Shown here piece by piece: positions 10,767 to 19,032 of a DNA stretch of 64,000 nt. The stretch spans positions 124,001 through 188,000 of the forward strand of contig NZ_QAYE01000005.1 in assembly GCF_003053745.1 (NCBI RefSeq), written 5' to 3'. Under the pieces are notes generated by a model. The model was not told the DNA's origin. It saw only the letters and a program-made list of their open reading frames with translations, and did not search any database. The stretch comes from Sphingomonas faeni (lineage in GTDB: Bacteria > Pseudomonadota > Alphaproteobacteria > Sphingomonadales > Sphingomonadaceae). The translations under genes and the position numbers were made by a program. How positions within the stretch are numbered: the first letter of the stretch is position 1; the number at the start of each line of letters is the position of its first letter.

Positions 10767-10976
10767 TCAGTCGGCTTTGCGCACCCGATCTTTCGCAATG
10801 CGGGTCTCCGCCAGGATCTGCCCCTGCGCCTCGACAGCGGCGTTCAGCAGCCGATCCGAGGTTTCCGCCGCGGCGTCGGGTGTCAATGACACCGCCACCC
10901 CGTCCGGGCCATCCACCATGACCTGACCATGCTCGGCGGTTACCTCCGAGGCTTCGTCGTGCAACTTGTTATCCAC
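10767..10976 (-). CDS. Small conserved hypothetical protein
   Basis: 69 residues, soluble, acidic and mostly helical, with the central stretch MVDGPDGVAVSLTPDAA. I chose the GTG at 10976 because AAAGGA sits seven bases before it; a TTG two codons upstream would give 71 residues. I think similar short proteins occur in other sphingomonads, but I cannot name the family. It is the gene upstream of the BLUF photoreceptor on the same strand, so the two may be co-transcribed, and it is a candidate partner. Confidence 0.6.
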   Translation of the reverse strand: MDNKLHDEASEVTAEHGQVMVDGPDGVAVSLTPDAAAETSDRLLNAAVEAQGQILAETRIAKDRVRKAD

Positions 10977-11058
10977 ATGCAATTCCTTTGCCGTGACAAC
11001 GAAGATACGGATGAAAAGGCACGAGGAGTTTCGGATGTTTCTCCTTTATCTGATTGCG

Positions 11059-11763
11059 TCAGATCAACCCTTGCGCGCGCAGGCTGACATGGCCGCCGGT
11101 ACCCATCACGATATGGTCGTGGACGGTGATGCCGAGCCGCTTGCCCGCCTCCGCGATCGTCCGCGTGATGTCGATATCGGCGCGGCTGGGGGAGGGGTCC
11201 CCGCTCGGGTGATTGTGGACGAGGATGATCGACGCAGAGCCGAGGTCGATCGCGCGGCGGATGACCTCGCGGACGTACACCGCGGCCTGGTCGATCGACC
11301 CCTTGCTCATCACCTCGTCGCGAATCAGCATGTTCTTGGTGTTCAGATGCAGAACCCGGAAGCGCTCGATCGCGTGGTGCGCCATGTCCGCGCGGAGGTA
11401 ATCGAGCAGCGCTTGCCAGTTGGCGAGCACCGGGCGGTCGCTGACATGCGATTGTAGGAGGCGGATCGCGGCGGCGTGCGCGATCTTGATCGCCGCGGTC
11501 GAGATGTCGCCCATGCCCTTCACCCGGCCGAGCGCCTCGGCATCCGCGGTCAGCACGCCGCCGATCCCGCCGAACTCGCGCATTAGCGCCTTGGCGAGCG
11601 CCTTGGTATCGCCGCGCGGGATAGCGATCGCGAGCAGGTATTCGATGAGTTCGTGGTCGAGCAATGCATCGCTGCCGCCTTCGAACAGGCGTTTGCGGAG
11701 GCGGCCGCGATGGCCCTTCAGATCGTCCCCCCGGACGTCAGCGTCTTCGTCCGGTTCGGCCAT
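11059..11763 (-). CDS. radC: RadC family protein (JAB1/MPN-like)
   Basis: 234 residues. The N-terminal helix-hairpin-helix region (about 25-100, with VKGMGDISTAAIKIAHAAA) leads to a JAMM metal motif: H183-N-H185-P-S-G-D with D196 (HNHPSGDPSPSRAD). The family is called a DNA repair protein, but that role has been questioned; the motif suggests a metal-dependent isopeptidase-like fold. The start at 11763 is divergent from the ydbH gene, with less than 90 bases between them. Confidence 0.92.
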   Translation of the reverse strand: MAEPDEDADVRGDDLKGHRGRLRKRLFEGGSDALLDHELIEYLLAIAIPRGDTKALAKALMREFGGIGGVLTADAEALGRVKGMGDISTAAIKIAHAAAIRLLQSHVSDRPVLANWQALLDYLRADMAHHAIERFRVLHLNTKNMLIRDEVMSKGSIDQAAVYVREVIRRAIDLGSASIILVHNHPSGDPSPSRADIDITRTIAEAGKRLGITVHDHIVMGTGGHVSLRAQGLI

Positions 11764-11849
11764 TTTGCGATGCTAGCACATCCCTGGGCAATTGCATGAC
11801 GCCCTCGCTCCCGCCTATGCAGAGACCTCGAATATGGCGGAGTGCGTTG

Positions 11850-14800
11850 GTGAGCGAGACGAGCGAGACGGGGGCCGACCCCGGGGCCCATCCTCGCCGT
11901 CCTGCGACTGCCCGCCGCGTTACGCTGGGGATCGCGCTGCTGCTGATCGCCGCGCTGGTCGTGCTGTGGCTGGTGCGGAAGCCGATCGCCGAGGGGTTCA
12001 TCGACCGCGGACTCGCCAGGGCCGGCGTGCCTGCGCGCTATGACATCGCCGACCTCGCGCTGGGTGGCCAGCGGCTGACGAACGTCGTGATCGGCGATCC
12101 GGCGCATCCCGATCTGGTCGCCGACTGGGTCGAGACGCGGACCGGCGTCGGCTTGTCCGGGCCGTATCTGGAGGGCGTACGCGCGGGCAAGGTCCGGCTG
12201 CTCGGGCGGCTGGTGGACGGCAAGGTCTCGCTCGGCGCGATCGACAAACTGTTGCCGGCGCCGTCGGGGAAGCCCTTCGCGTTGCCCGCGCTCGAGGTGT
12301 CGGTGGCTGATGGGCGGATGCGGTTGGAGACTCCGCAGGGGATCGTCGGGTTGAAGCTGGCGGGTTCCGGCAAGCTCGACGACGGGTTCCACGGTACGTT
12401 GGCAGCGATAAGCGAGCGGCTCGATGTCGGCGGGTGCGTGATCGATCGGCTCGCGGCGACGGTGAAGTTGCGGATCGACGCGGCGAAACCGACGATCACG
12501 GGGCCGGTGCGCGTGTCGCGGCTCGCCTGCGGGACGACGCAGGTGGAGCGGATCGTGGCCGATCTGGACGTCGGCCTTTCGGCGGCGCTCGATCGTTGGC
12601 AGGGTAAGGCGACGCTCAAGACGGGCGCAGCACGGGCGCCGGGTGTGACTTTGGCCGGTGTCGGGGGCACGATCGACTTCACCGGAACCGCGGCGGCTAC
12701 CGGCGGCAAGGCGGACATCGCCGCCGACATGGTTCGCACCACCGAGGGCCGCGCGCGGCGGGTTTCGTTCGCGGGCACCTACCGGATCGGGCAGCAGATC
12801 GCGTTCGACGGGCGTGTCCAGGCGAGCGGGGCTGCCGTGGCGCAGAAGCGACTCGCGGGGCTGGCGGGAATCGGCGGTGCAGCCGCGGGGACGCCCGTAG
12901 CGCCGTTGGCGAGTGCGGTGACGCAGGCGGTCCAGAAGGCCGGCCGCGGATTTGCCGCGGACTCCGACCTTCGCGTGCGGATCGACGGCGGGCGCGGCAA
13001 GGCCGTGCTGTCGCGTCTGGCGCTCGCGTCCGCCAGTGGTGCGCGCGTGGCGCTCGGCGGTGGGAGCGGGGTCGCGTTCGGCTGGCCGAACGGCGGGGTG
13101 CGGCTCGACACGGTTCTCGCGATGCGCGGCGGCGGCTTGCCCGAGGCGCGCGTGTCGCTGGTGCAGGCGAAACCTGGGGCGGCGATCCGCGGTGTAGCTA
13201 CCATCGCGCCCTATGCGGCGGGTGACGCGCGGCTTGCCCTCACTCCCGTCACCTTTAGCGCAACGCCGGGCGGGGCAACCTCGATCGCGACGCGCGTCAC
13301 GCTCGCGGGACCGATCGGTGCGGGCGGTCCTGGCAACCGGGCCGATGGCCTGTCGATGCCGGTTGCCGCGCTTTGGAACGGTCGTGGGCGGCTGGTCGTC
13401 AACACCGGTTGCGTGCCTTTGGCAGTCCAGCGCTTTGCGATCTCCGGCCTTGTGCTCGATCCTTCGCGGTTGACCTTGTGCCCCGTCGACGGCGCGCTGG
13501 TGCAGATCAACGGCGCGCGGGTCAGCGGTAGTGCGAAGATCGCAGCGGCTAAGCTGAGTGGGCGACTCGGCACTACCCCGATCACACTCGCGACCGCGGG
13601 AGCGAGTGTGCGGCTGGCGGATCGCGGCTTTGCGATCGACGGCGTGCAGACCCGGATCGGCGCGCCCGAACGCGTCACGCGACTCGACTTCGCCACCGTC
13701 ACGGGCCGCATGACCGGGCAGGGCGTGGCGGGCGCGTTCACCGGCGGTTCGGGACAGATCGCCAACGTGCCGCTGTTGCTCGGGGAGGCCGCCGGCGACT
13801 GGGCGCTCGTCAAAGGCGCGCTCAACCTCACCGGCGCGATGGGGGTGTCCGATGCCGCGCCGACGCCGCGGTTCAAGCCGCTCGCCGCGCGTACTGTGAC
13901 TCTCGCGCTGGTCAACGGCACGATCACCGCAGCCGGCACGCTGTTCGAGCCTACCACCAACACCAAGGTCGCCGACGTCACGTTGACGCACTCTCTCGGC
14001 GCGGGTGCAGGCAAGGCCGACCTGAATGTCCCCGCGATCGCGTTCGCCAAGGACAAGCTGCAACCCGACGCGCTTACTCCGCTGACCTTCGGCGTGATCG
14101 CCGACGTCAACGGATCGGTCAGCGGCGAGGGGCATATCGCCTGGAATCCCGACGGCGTGACCAGCACCGGCGTGTTCCGCACCGCAGGCACCGATCTCGC
14201 CGCCGCGTTCGGCCCCGTCACGGGGATCGCCACCGAGATCCGCTTCACGGACCTGCTCAACCTCCAGAGCGCACCGGGCCAGGTGGCGACGATCCGCACG
14301 CTCAATCCCGGCATCCCGGTCAGCGACGGCACGATCCGCTACCAGACGCTGCCCGGCGCGCGCGTGCAGGTCGAGGGCGGGCGGTGGCCGTTCGCGGGGG
14401 GATCGCTGACGCTCGACCCAACGCTGCTCGATTTCTCCGCGCAGTCCGAACGGCGGATGACGTTCCACGTCGCCAACATGGCGGCCGACCAATTCTTGCA
14501 ACAGTTCGATTTCAAGAATCTCGATGCGACCGGTATCTTCGACGGCGTGCTGCCGATGATCTTCGACGAGACCGGCGGCCGGATCGAGGGCGGCGACCTG
14601 CGCGTCCGGCCGGGCGGCGGCACGCTCGCCTATGTCGGCGACCTCAGCCAGAAGGATCTCGGCATCTGGGCGAACATCGCGTTCCAGGCGCTGAAGTCGC
14701 TCCGCTACCAGTCGTTGCGCGTCGGCATGAACGGGCCGCTCGCGGGCGAAATGGTCACTGACGTGCGGTTCGCCGGGATCAGCCAGGGCGAGGGGGCAAA

Positions 14801-15017
14801 GGCGAACTTCATCGTCCGTCGCCTGCAAAAACTGCCGTTCATCTTCAATATCCGGATCAAGGCGCCGTTCCGCGGGCTGCTCGATTCGGCGCAGAGCTTC
14901 TACGATCCGAAGCGGCTGATCCAGCGCAACCTCCCGGCGTTGCTCCAGCAGCAGGCCGCACCGCCTCCTCCCAAACCCCCAACCATTCAGCCTCCCGCAA
15001 GCAGGATCGTGCCATGA
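11850..15017 (+). CDS. ydbH: YdbH-family intermembrane phospholipid transport protein
   Basis: About 1055 residues. One N-terminal membrane helix (ALLLIAALVVLWLV) anchors a very long, beta-rich AsmA/TamB-like periplasmic domain ending in a Pro/Gln-rich tail. The C-terminal part (DLRVRPGGGTLAYVGDL, then FKNLDATGIFDGVLP) is typical of YdbH. In E. coli YdbH works with TamB and YhdP to carry phospholipids between membranes, with the lipoprotein YnbE as partner. The next two genes are ynbE and ydbL, which confirms the identity. Start is uncertain: GTG 11850 has GGAG seven bases before it; ATGs at 11796 and 11817 lack a ribosome-binding site. Confidence 0.88.
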   Translation: MSETSETGADPGAHPRRPATARRVTLGIALLLIAALVVLWLVRKPIAEGFIDRGLARAGVPARYDIADLALGGQRLTNVVIGDPAHPDLVADWVETRTGVGLSGPYLEGVRAGKVRLLGRLVDGKVSLGAIDKLLPAPSGKPFALPALEVSVADGRMRLETPQGIVGLKLAGSGKLDDGFHGTLAAISERLDVGGCVIDRLAATVKLRIDAAKPTITGPVRVSRLACGTTQVERIVADLDVGLSAALDRWQGKATLKTGAARAPGVTLAGVGGTIDFTGTAAATGGKADIAADMVRTTEGRARRVSFAGTYRIGQQIAFDGRVQASGAAVAQKRLAGLAGIGGAAAGTPVAPLASAVTQAVQKAGRGFAADSDLRVRIDGGRGKAVLSRLALASASGARVALGGGSGVAFGWPNGGVRLDTVLAMRGGGLPEARVSLVQAKPGAAIRGVATIAPYAAGDARLALTPVTFSATPGGATSIATRVTLAGPIGAGGPGNRADGLSMPVAALWNGRGRLVVNTGCVPLAVQRFAISGLVLDPSRLTLCPVDGALVQINGARVSGSAKIAAAKLSGRLGTTPITLATAGASVRLADRGFAIDGVQTRIGAPERVTRLDFATVTGRMTGQGVAGAFTGGSGQIANVPLLLGEAAGDWALVKGALNLTGAMGVSDAAPTPRFKPLAARTVTLALVNGTITAAGTLFEPTTNTKVADVTLTHSLGAGAGKADLNVPAIAFAKDKLQPDALTPLTFGVIADVNGSVSGEGHIAWNPDGVTSTGVFRTAGTDLAAAFGPVTGIATEIRFTDLLNLQSAPGQVATIRTLNPGIPVSDGTIRYQTLPGARVQVEGGRWPFAGGSLTLDPTLLDFSAQSERRMTFHVANMAADQFLQQFDFKNLDATGIFDGVLPMIFDETGGRIEGGDLRVRPGGGTLAYVGDLSQKDLGIWANIAFQALKSLRYQSLRVGMNGPLAGEMVTDVRFAGISQGEGAKANFIVRRLQKLPFIFNIRIKAPFRGLLDSAQSFYDPKRLIQRNLPALLQQQAAPPPPKPPTIQPPASRIVP

Positions 15018-15241
15018 CCGAAACAGGATTGAAGAAGCTGGAGCAAAGGCCGATCTTGCGTAGGATGACAAGGACGATCGCGATTATCGGGCTGACGGCG
15101 GCCTTGCCGGGCTGCATCAACGTGTCGGCGCCCGACAAGCCGATCGAGATCAACCTCAACATCAACGTCACGCAGGAAGTGGTCTATCGTCTCGATGGCG
15201 AGGCGAAATCGTTGATCCAGCAGAATCCGGGGATATTCTAA
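15014..15241 (+). CDS. ynbE: YnbE-family outer-membrane lipoprotein
   Basis: 75 residues. The ATG overlaps the ydbH stop (ATGA). A lipobox L-P-G-C follows a short hydrophobic segment (TIAIIGLTAALPGC), then a conserved strand-forming tail with PIEINLNINVTQEVVYRLD. In E. coli YnbE caps the YdbH bridge at the outer membrane through beta-strand augmentation. The true start may be the internal ATG at 15065, which puts the signal sequence at the very N-terminus; the first 17 residues are polar. Middle gene of the ydbH-ynbE-ydbL operon. Confidence 0.87.
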   Translation: MTETGLKKLEQRPILRRMTRTIAIIGLTAALPGCINVSAPDKPIEINLNINVTQEVVYRLDGEAKSLIQQNPGIF

Positions 15242-15242
15242 G

Positions 15243-15623
15243 ATGAAGACCAAGGTCCTTATGATGGTTGCCGCAGCGGCGGCTCTCGGTGGCCTGTCTG
15301 TCGCGGCAACCGCGCAGCGCGATCCGGCCTACGCCGCGGCGCGTGCGGGTGGCGAGGTCGGCGAGCAGCCCGACGGCTATCTCGGCTTGGTCGGGGCGGC
15401 GAGCGGCGATCTGCGTGCGCTGGTCAACAACATCAATATCCAGCGCAAGTCGGCCTATACGCAGAAGGCGCAGGCGAGCGGCGCGACGGTCGAGCAGCTT
15501 GCGTTCACGAGTGGCTGCAACCTGATCATGCAGACCAACCCCGGCGAGAAGTACAAGACGCCCAACGGTGTTTGGAAGACACGCACCGCCGGCGCCCCCG
15601 AGCGTGATTCGCGCTGCGTTTAA
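15243..15623 (+). CDS. ydbL: YdbL-family periplasmic protein (DUF1318)
   Basis: 126 residues with a signal peptide (about 1-24, ending AATAQ). The DUF1318 core includes GYLGLVGAASGDLRALVNNINIQRK and the C-terminal SGCNLIMQTNPGEKY / TPNGVWK motif. In E. coli YdbL helps control the YdbH-YnbE bridge. It starts one base after the ynbE stop, so the three genes are one translational unit. Two cysteines (in SGCN and DSRC) could form a disulfide in the periplasm. Last gene of the operon, followed by a family A repeat. Confidence 0.88.
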   Translation: MKTKVLMMVAAAAALGGLSVAATAQRDPAYAAARAGGEVGEQPDGYLGLVGAASGDLRALVNNINIQRKSAYTQKAQASGATVEQLAFTSGCNLIMQTNPGEKYKTPNGVWKTRTAGAPERDSRCV

Positions 15624-15631
15624 GCTGAAGT

Positions 15632-15746
15632 GCTCCCCCCCTGACAGGGGAGGGGCTTGGGGGTGGGTAGGCTGCTTGGGATCCGTGACGCCAGCCAACC
15701 GGCCGACCCACCCCCGGCCCCTCCCTTCCAGGGAGGGGGGAAGAAG
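15632..15746. repeat. Family A paired palindrome
   Basis: Arms at about 15632-15670 (CCCCCCTGACAGGGGAGGGG, then GGGGGTGGGT) and 15708-15746 (reverse complement). It lies between ydbL and atpI. The rest of the gap, 15747-15901, holds a C-rich run and probably the atp promoter, but I see no clear -35/-10 pair. Confidence 0.75.
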
Positions 15747-15901
15747 TAGGGTTGGTCCAAACCTATCCGCCCCCCATTAATGACACCCCTGTCACACCGG
15801 TTGACTTGCACCCCCCCCTTTTCTAAACGGACCGCGCCTTGGCGGGATCGCTCGTCGCTGCTTGCTTCCTCCCCGATGCGAAATCAGGTGGAGGAACGTG
15901 C

Positions 15902-16222
15902 GTGGCGGAGATCGAACCCGGACAGGACCCCCAGGGTGTTGAAGATCCGCGACTTTCCGCGCTCGATGAGCGATTGCGAGAGGCGCAGCATCGGGAAACG
16001 CTGGCAAAGGGGCAGAAGGGGGCGGATGCCGAGCGGGGTTACTCGCAAGGCAATCGCGTCATTTCCGCTCTCATCGGGAGTCTCGTCGGCAGTGCGCTGA
16101 TCGGGTGGTTGATAGACCATTGGTTCGGCACTGGCCCTTGGGGGCTGATCGTGTTGCTGTTCCTCGGGATAGCGGTCGCGTTCAGGCAGATCATTCGAAT
16201 TTCAGGCGAACGCCCGGAGTAA
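15902..16222 (+). CDS. atpI: ATP synthase accessory protein AtpI (subunit I)
   Basis: 106 residues with a polar N-terminal half (1-48) and two membrane helices: about 51-71 (NRVISALIGSLVGSALIGWL) and 78-100 (PWGLIVLLFLGIAVAF). The AtpI/AtpZ family helps assemble the c-ring or supplies magnesium. GTG 15902 is chosen because GGAGG lies seven bases before it. First gene of the F0 operon. Its stop codon lies in the loop of a strong hairpin (16209-16231). Confidence 0.85.
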   Translation: MAEIEPGQDPQGVEDPRLSALDERLREAQHRETLAKGQKGADAERGYSQGNRVISALIGSLVGSALIGWLIDHWFGTGPWGLIVLLFLGIAVAFRQIIRISGERPE

Positions 16223-16231
16223 CCGGGCGTT
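16209..16231 (+). terminator. Hairpin over the atpI stop codon (attenuator candidate)
   Basis: Perfect 9-bp stem AACGCCCGG / CCGGGCGTT with loop AGTAA, the last three bases of which are the atpI stop. It is followed by TTGTCG only, so complete termination is unlikely. It may lower transcription into atpB or protect an mRNA end. Confidence 0.4.
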
Positions 16232-16259
16232 TGTCGTATCAAGACGGCAGGGATTCCAC

Positions 16260-17051
16260 GTGGCGGCAGAACAGGGCGGCAAGATCGATCCGATGCACCA
16301 GTTCCTGATCGAGCCGGCGTTCGGCTCGCACTGGATCGTTGGTGGCTATGACCTGTCGTTCACCAATTCCGCATTGTGGATGGTGGTGACGCTGGTCGCG
16401 CTTTGGGCGTTCATGATCGGTGGCATGAAGCGTGAGCTCGTGCCCGGTCGTTGGCAGATGGCGGTCGAGGGCTTCACCGGCTTCATCTCGGGCATGCTCG
16501 AGCAGAATGTCGGCCCCGGCGGCAAGCGCTTCGTGCCTTACGTCTTCTCGCTGTTCATGTTCATCCTGTTCGCGAACATCATCGGCTTGCTCCCGTTCGG
16601 CATCGTCCCCGGCGTCCACCCGTTCACCGTCACCAGCCACATGACCGTCACCGGCGTGCTGGCGCTGATCAGCTTCGCGATCGTGTTGCTCGTCGGCTTC
16701 GGCAAGCACGGCTTCCACTTTTTCTCGCTGTTCGTGCCGAGCGGCACGCCGGCGCTGATGATCCCGCTGATCTTCGTGGTCGAGCTGATGTCGTTCCTGG
16801 TGCGTCCGTTCTCGCTCGGTCTGCGACTGTTCGTGGCGATGACCGCAGGGCATATCCTGCTCAAGGTGCTGGCCGCGTTCGTGATCAACGGCCTGAACCT
16901 GGGCGGGATGTATATCGGTCTGGTGAGCGCGCCGAGCATGCTGCTGATGATCGGCATCACGCTGCTCGAGCTGCTGGTTGCTGCGATCCAGGCATACGTG
17001 TTCGCGTTGCTGACGTCGGTCTATCTGAACGACGCTGTTAACCTTCACTAA
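16260..17051 (+). CDS. atpB: ATP synthase F0 subunit a
   Basis: 263 residues, polytopic inner-membrane protein that forms the proton half-channels beside the c-ring. The essential arginine is R189 in SLGLRLFVAMTAGH; nearby MSFLVRPFS is also conserved. The hydrophobic pattern gives five or six helices. The GTG start at 16260 follows the hairpin after atpI. Second gene of atpI-B-E-b'-b; the F1 genes are not in this window, as is normal for alphaproteobacteria, which keep F0 and F1 in separate operons. Confidence 0.97.
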   Translation: MAAEQGGKIDPMHQFLIEPAFGSHWIVGGYDLSFTNSALWMVVTLVALWAFMIGGMKRELVPGRWQMAVEGFTGFISGMLEQNVGPGGKRFVPYVFSLFMFILFANIIGLLPFGIVPGVHPFTVTSHMTVTGVLALISFAIVLLVGFGKHGFHFFSLFVPSGTPALMIPLIFVVELMSFLVRPFSLGLRLFVAMTAGHILLKVLAAFVINGLNLGGMYIGLVSAPSMLLMIGITLLELLVAAIQAYVFALLTSVYLNDAVNLH

Positions 17052-17090
17052 GTTTTCCATTACCTAACTGATTTTCAAAGGGAATTTACC

Positions 17091-17318
17091 ATGGACGCAC
17101 AAGCAGCAAAGATGATCGGTGCCGGCCTCGCAGCGATCGGCATGGGCCTCGCGGCACTCGGCGTGGGCAACGTGTTCGCCCAGTTCCTCGCCGGCGCTCT
17201 CCGTAACCCGGGCGCAGCTGACAGCCAGCAGGGCCGTCTGTTCATCGGTTTTGCAGCAGCCGAGCTTCTCGGTCTGCTCGCCTTCGTCACGATGATCATC
17301 CTCGTGTTCGTCGCTTAA
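17091..17318 (+). CDS. atpE: ATP synthase F0 subunit c
   Basis: 75 residues forming a two-helix hairpin that assembles into the rotating c-ring. The proton-carrying carboxylate is E58 (FAAAELLGLL) and the polar loop RNPGA is at 38-42. The ion-binding region lacks the sodium-site pattern, so proton use is expected. AAAGGGAA precedes the ATG. A stable hairpin (17333-17354) directly follows the gene and may protect the mRNA, allowing the high c-subunit stoichiometry. Confidence 0.97.
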   Translation: MDAQAAKMIGAGLAAIGMGLAALGVGNVFAQFLAGALRNPGAADSQQGRLFIGFAAAELLGLLAFVTMIILVFVA

Positions 17319-17332
17319 CAACTCGCTGAATT

Positions 17333-17354
17333 GGCCGGGCGACCGCGCCCGGCC
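17333..17354 (+). promoter_or_regulatory. Stable hairpin between atpE and the b' gene
   Basis: Perfect 9-bp stem GGCCGGGCG / CGCCCGGCC with loop ACCG, 14 bases after the atpE stop. It is followed by GTTTCACG, with no true U-tract. It looks like an mRNA-processing or stabilising element rather than a full terminator, since the next genes have no other promoter that I can see. Confidence 0.5.
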
Positions 17355-17372
17355 GTTTCACGAAGGACCGAC

Positions 17373-17867
17373 ATGCCCCAGATTTCCCAGATAGCCGCTA
17401 CCTACGCCTCGCAGATCTTCTGGCTGCTCCTCACCTTCGGCATCCTGTATTTCGGGATCGGCAAGGGAATGGTGCCAAAGATCGTGTCCAACGTGGACTC
17501 GCGCGAAGGCCGAATCGCGGGCGATCTGGCGGCGGCGGTCGCTGCCCGTACGCAGGCCGATACGGTCCAGGCGAACTGGCAGGCCGAAATGGACGCGGCC
17601 CGCGTCGCGGCGCAGGCCGAGACCGCGGCAGCAGCCAAGCGCGCGGCAACCGCGTTCGAGCATCAGGTCCACGCGGCCGACGCCGAACTCGCCGAGCGCC
17701 TGGGTCACCACGATCTGGCGGTCGCGAACGCTAAGGCCGAGGCGCTCTCGAACTTGCAGGGTGTCGCCGCCGAAGCAGCACAGCAATTGGCCGCCAAGGT
17801 AGCCGGCCTCCAGGTCAGCCTGGACGCGGCGACCGACGCGGTACGCAGGACGACGGCGCATGGCTAA
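17373..17867 (+). CDS. atpF': ATP synthase F0 subunit b' (second b subunit)
   Basis: 164 residues. One N-terminal membrane helix (QIFWLLLTFGILYFGIGKGMV, about 14-34) is followed by a long Ala/Glu/Gln-rich coiled coil that forms half of the peripheral stator stalk. The short N-terminus and the sequence after the helix (VPKIVSNVDSREGRIAGDL) are typical of b' (also called AtpG or AtpX). It overlaps the next gene by eight bases. ATG 17373 is preceded by GAAGGA. Confidence 0.92.
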   Translation: MPQISQIAATYASQIFWLLLTFGILYFGIGKGMVPKIVSNVDSREGRIAGDLAAAVAARTQADTVQANWQAEMDAARVAAQAETAAAAKRAATAFEHQVHAADAELAERLGHHDLAVANAKAEALSNLQGVAAEAAQQLAAKVAGLQVSLDAATDAVRRTTAHG

Positions 17868-18477
17868 TCCAGATTCGGCCGCAAAGGTCATCCACGAAGA
17901 GGGCATGGCGCCCGAAGGTGCGATCGACAACCAGGGCATCCAGGGTAACACGACCGCGCCCGGCGGCGTCGAGCATGTCGCCGATCCGACCGCGCTCGGC
18001 CTGACCTCGACCGGCTGGGTCGCGGTGGCGATGATCGTCGTGATCCTGCTGATGATCTGGAAGAAGGTTCCAGGCATGATCGGCAAGATGCTCGACACGC
18101 GCATCGCCGGCATCCGCACGCAGCTCGACGAAGCCAAGGCGCTCCGTGCCGAAGCGGAAGCGATCCGCACCGAGTACGAGGCAAAGGCCAAGACCGCGCA
18201 CGTCGAAGCCGAAGCCATGAAGGCGCACGCGCACCACGAAGCCGCGGCGATCATCGCCAAGGCGAAGGCCGGCGCCGAAGACCTCATGACCCGCCGCGCG
18301 AAGATGGCCGAGGACAAGATCGCAGCCGCCGAGCGCGCCGCAATCGCCGAAGTCCGCGCCCGCGCTGCCGATGCCGCGGCGAAGGCTGCCGGTATCCTCA
18401 TCGCCGAGCATCACGACGCCGCCGCCGACCGCATGATGGTCGACCGCTCGATCTCGGGCCTCAGCCGCCTGAACTAA
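17860..18477 (+). CDS. atpF: ATP synthase F0 subunit b
   Basis: 205 residues. Unusually long polar N-terminus (about 1-46, MANPDSAAKVIHEEG), then one membrane helix (GWVAVAMIVVILLMIW, about 52-67), then a long helical coiled coil rich in Ala/Glu/Lys. It pairs with b' to hold the F1 head. The N-terminal extension is longer than the E. coli subunit and seems common in sphingomonads. Last gene of the F0 cluster; a family B repeat follows and probably ends the transcript. Confidence 0.92.
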   Translation: MANPDSAAKVIHEEGMAPEGAIDNQGIQGNTTAPGGVEHVADPTALGLTSTGWVAVAMIVVILLMIWKKVPGMIGKMLDTRIAGIRTQLDEAKALRAEAEAIRTEYEAKAKTAHVEAEAMKAHAHHEAAAIIAKAKAGAEDLMTRRAKMAEDKIAAAERAAIAEVRARAADAAAKAAGILIAEHHDAAADRMMVDRSISGLSRLN

Positions 18478-18503
18478 GCGGGGGCAGCGCTCGAAGCGCT
18501 GCC

Positions 18504-18583
18504 GTTCCCCCGCGAAGGCGGGGGCCCAGGAACTCATAGGACAGCGCCTGCAACCCTGGACCCTCGCCTCCGCGAGGGAACGG
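18504..18583. repeat. Family B palindrome
   Basis: Hairpin CCCCCGCGAAGGCGGGGG + CCCAGG, then about 25 bases, then CCTGGACCCTCGCCTCCGCGAGGG. The arms are reverse complements of the same unit. It follows the atpF stop by 27 bases. Confidence 0.75.
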
Positions 18584-18680
18584 TAGTTCGCTTGGCGCTT
18601 TTCCCGTTTTGCACAGACGGCCGTCTCTTCCCGGGTTTCCGGCGGCCGAGTCTCCAATCTGAGCCCGTTGGAGAACACCT

Positions 18681-19001
18681 ATGTCCTGGCTCATTCTCGC
18701 GGTCGCCGTCGTCACCGAAATCTGCTGGGCGCTCAGCCTCAAATGGGCAGCCACCGTCGCCACGTGGCAGGCCTCCAGCGTCCCGATCATCCTCAGCTTC
18801 GTCAACATGGGCCTGCTCGCGCTCGCCATGCGTGGCCTTCCAGCGGGCACAGCCTATGCCATCTGGACCGGCGCAGGCGCGATCGGCGTCATCATCGGCG
18901 GCGTCATCCTGTTCGGCGACAAGGTCAGCGGCATCCAGGCCTGCTTCATGGCCCTGACCGTGGTCGGCATCGTCGGCACCAAGGTCTTCGCGCAAACCTG
19001 A
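18681..19001 (+). CDS. Small multidrug resistance (SMR) family exporter, Gdx/SugE-like
   Basis: 106 residues, four membrane helices. The essential glutamate is E13 in VVTEICWALSLKWA. The sequence after it, and WTGAGAIGVIIGGVILFGDKVS, resemble the SugE/Gdx branch, which exports guanidinium, more than the EmrE branch, which exports quaternary ammonium drugs. These proteins work as antiparallel dimers driven by protons. I looked for a guanidine riboswitch upstream and found no convincing one. Flanked by repeats, so probably its own transcription unit. Confidence 0.85.
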   Translation: MSWLILAVAVVTEICWALSLKWAATVATWQASSVPIILSFVNMGLLALAMRGLPAGTAYAIWTGAGAIGVIIGGVILFGDKVSGIQACFMALTVVGIVGTKVFAQT

Positions 19002-19032
19002 CATCTGCCTTCGCCCGCAGGGCTTGGAAGAT

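Noticed and set aside
11718..15071. A long minus-strand open frame across the ydbH gene, 1117 codons
   Set aside because: The sense strand has a clear YdbH protein with conserved partners. The antisense product is a poorly ordered Arg/Asp/Leu mix typical of GC-rich shadow frames.
18585..18680. Possible guanidine (ykkC-like) riboswitch before the Gdx/SugE-like exporter
   Set aside because: GGGTTTCCG and CCGAG appear in roughly the right order, but the conserved ykkC core and the ACGG-type motifs cannot be aligned. Nothing fits mini-ykkC or guanidine-III. A covariance search would be needed.
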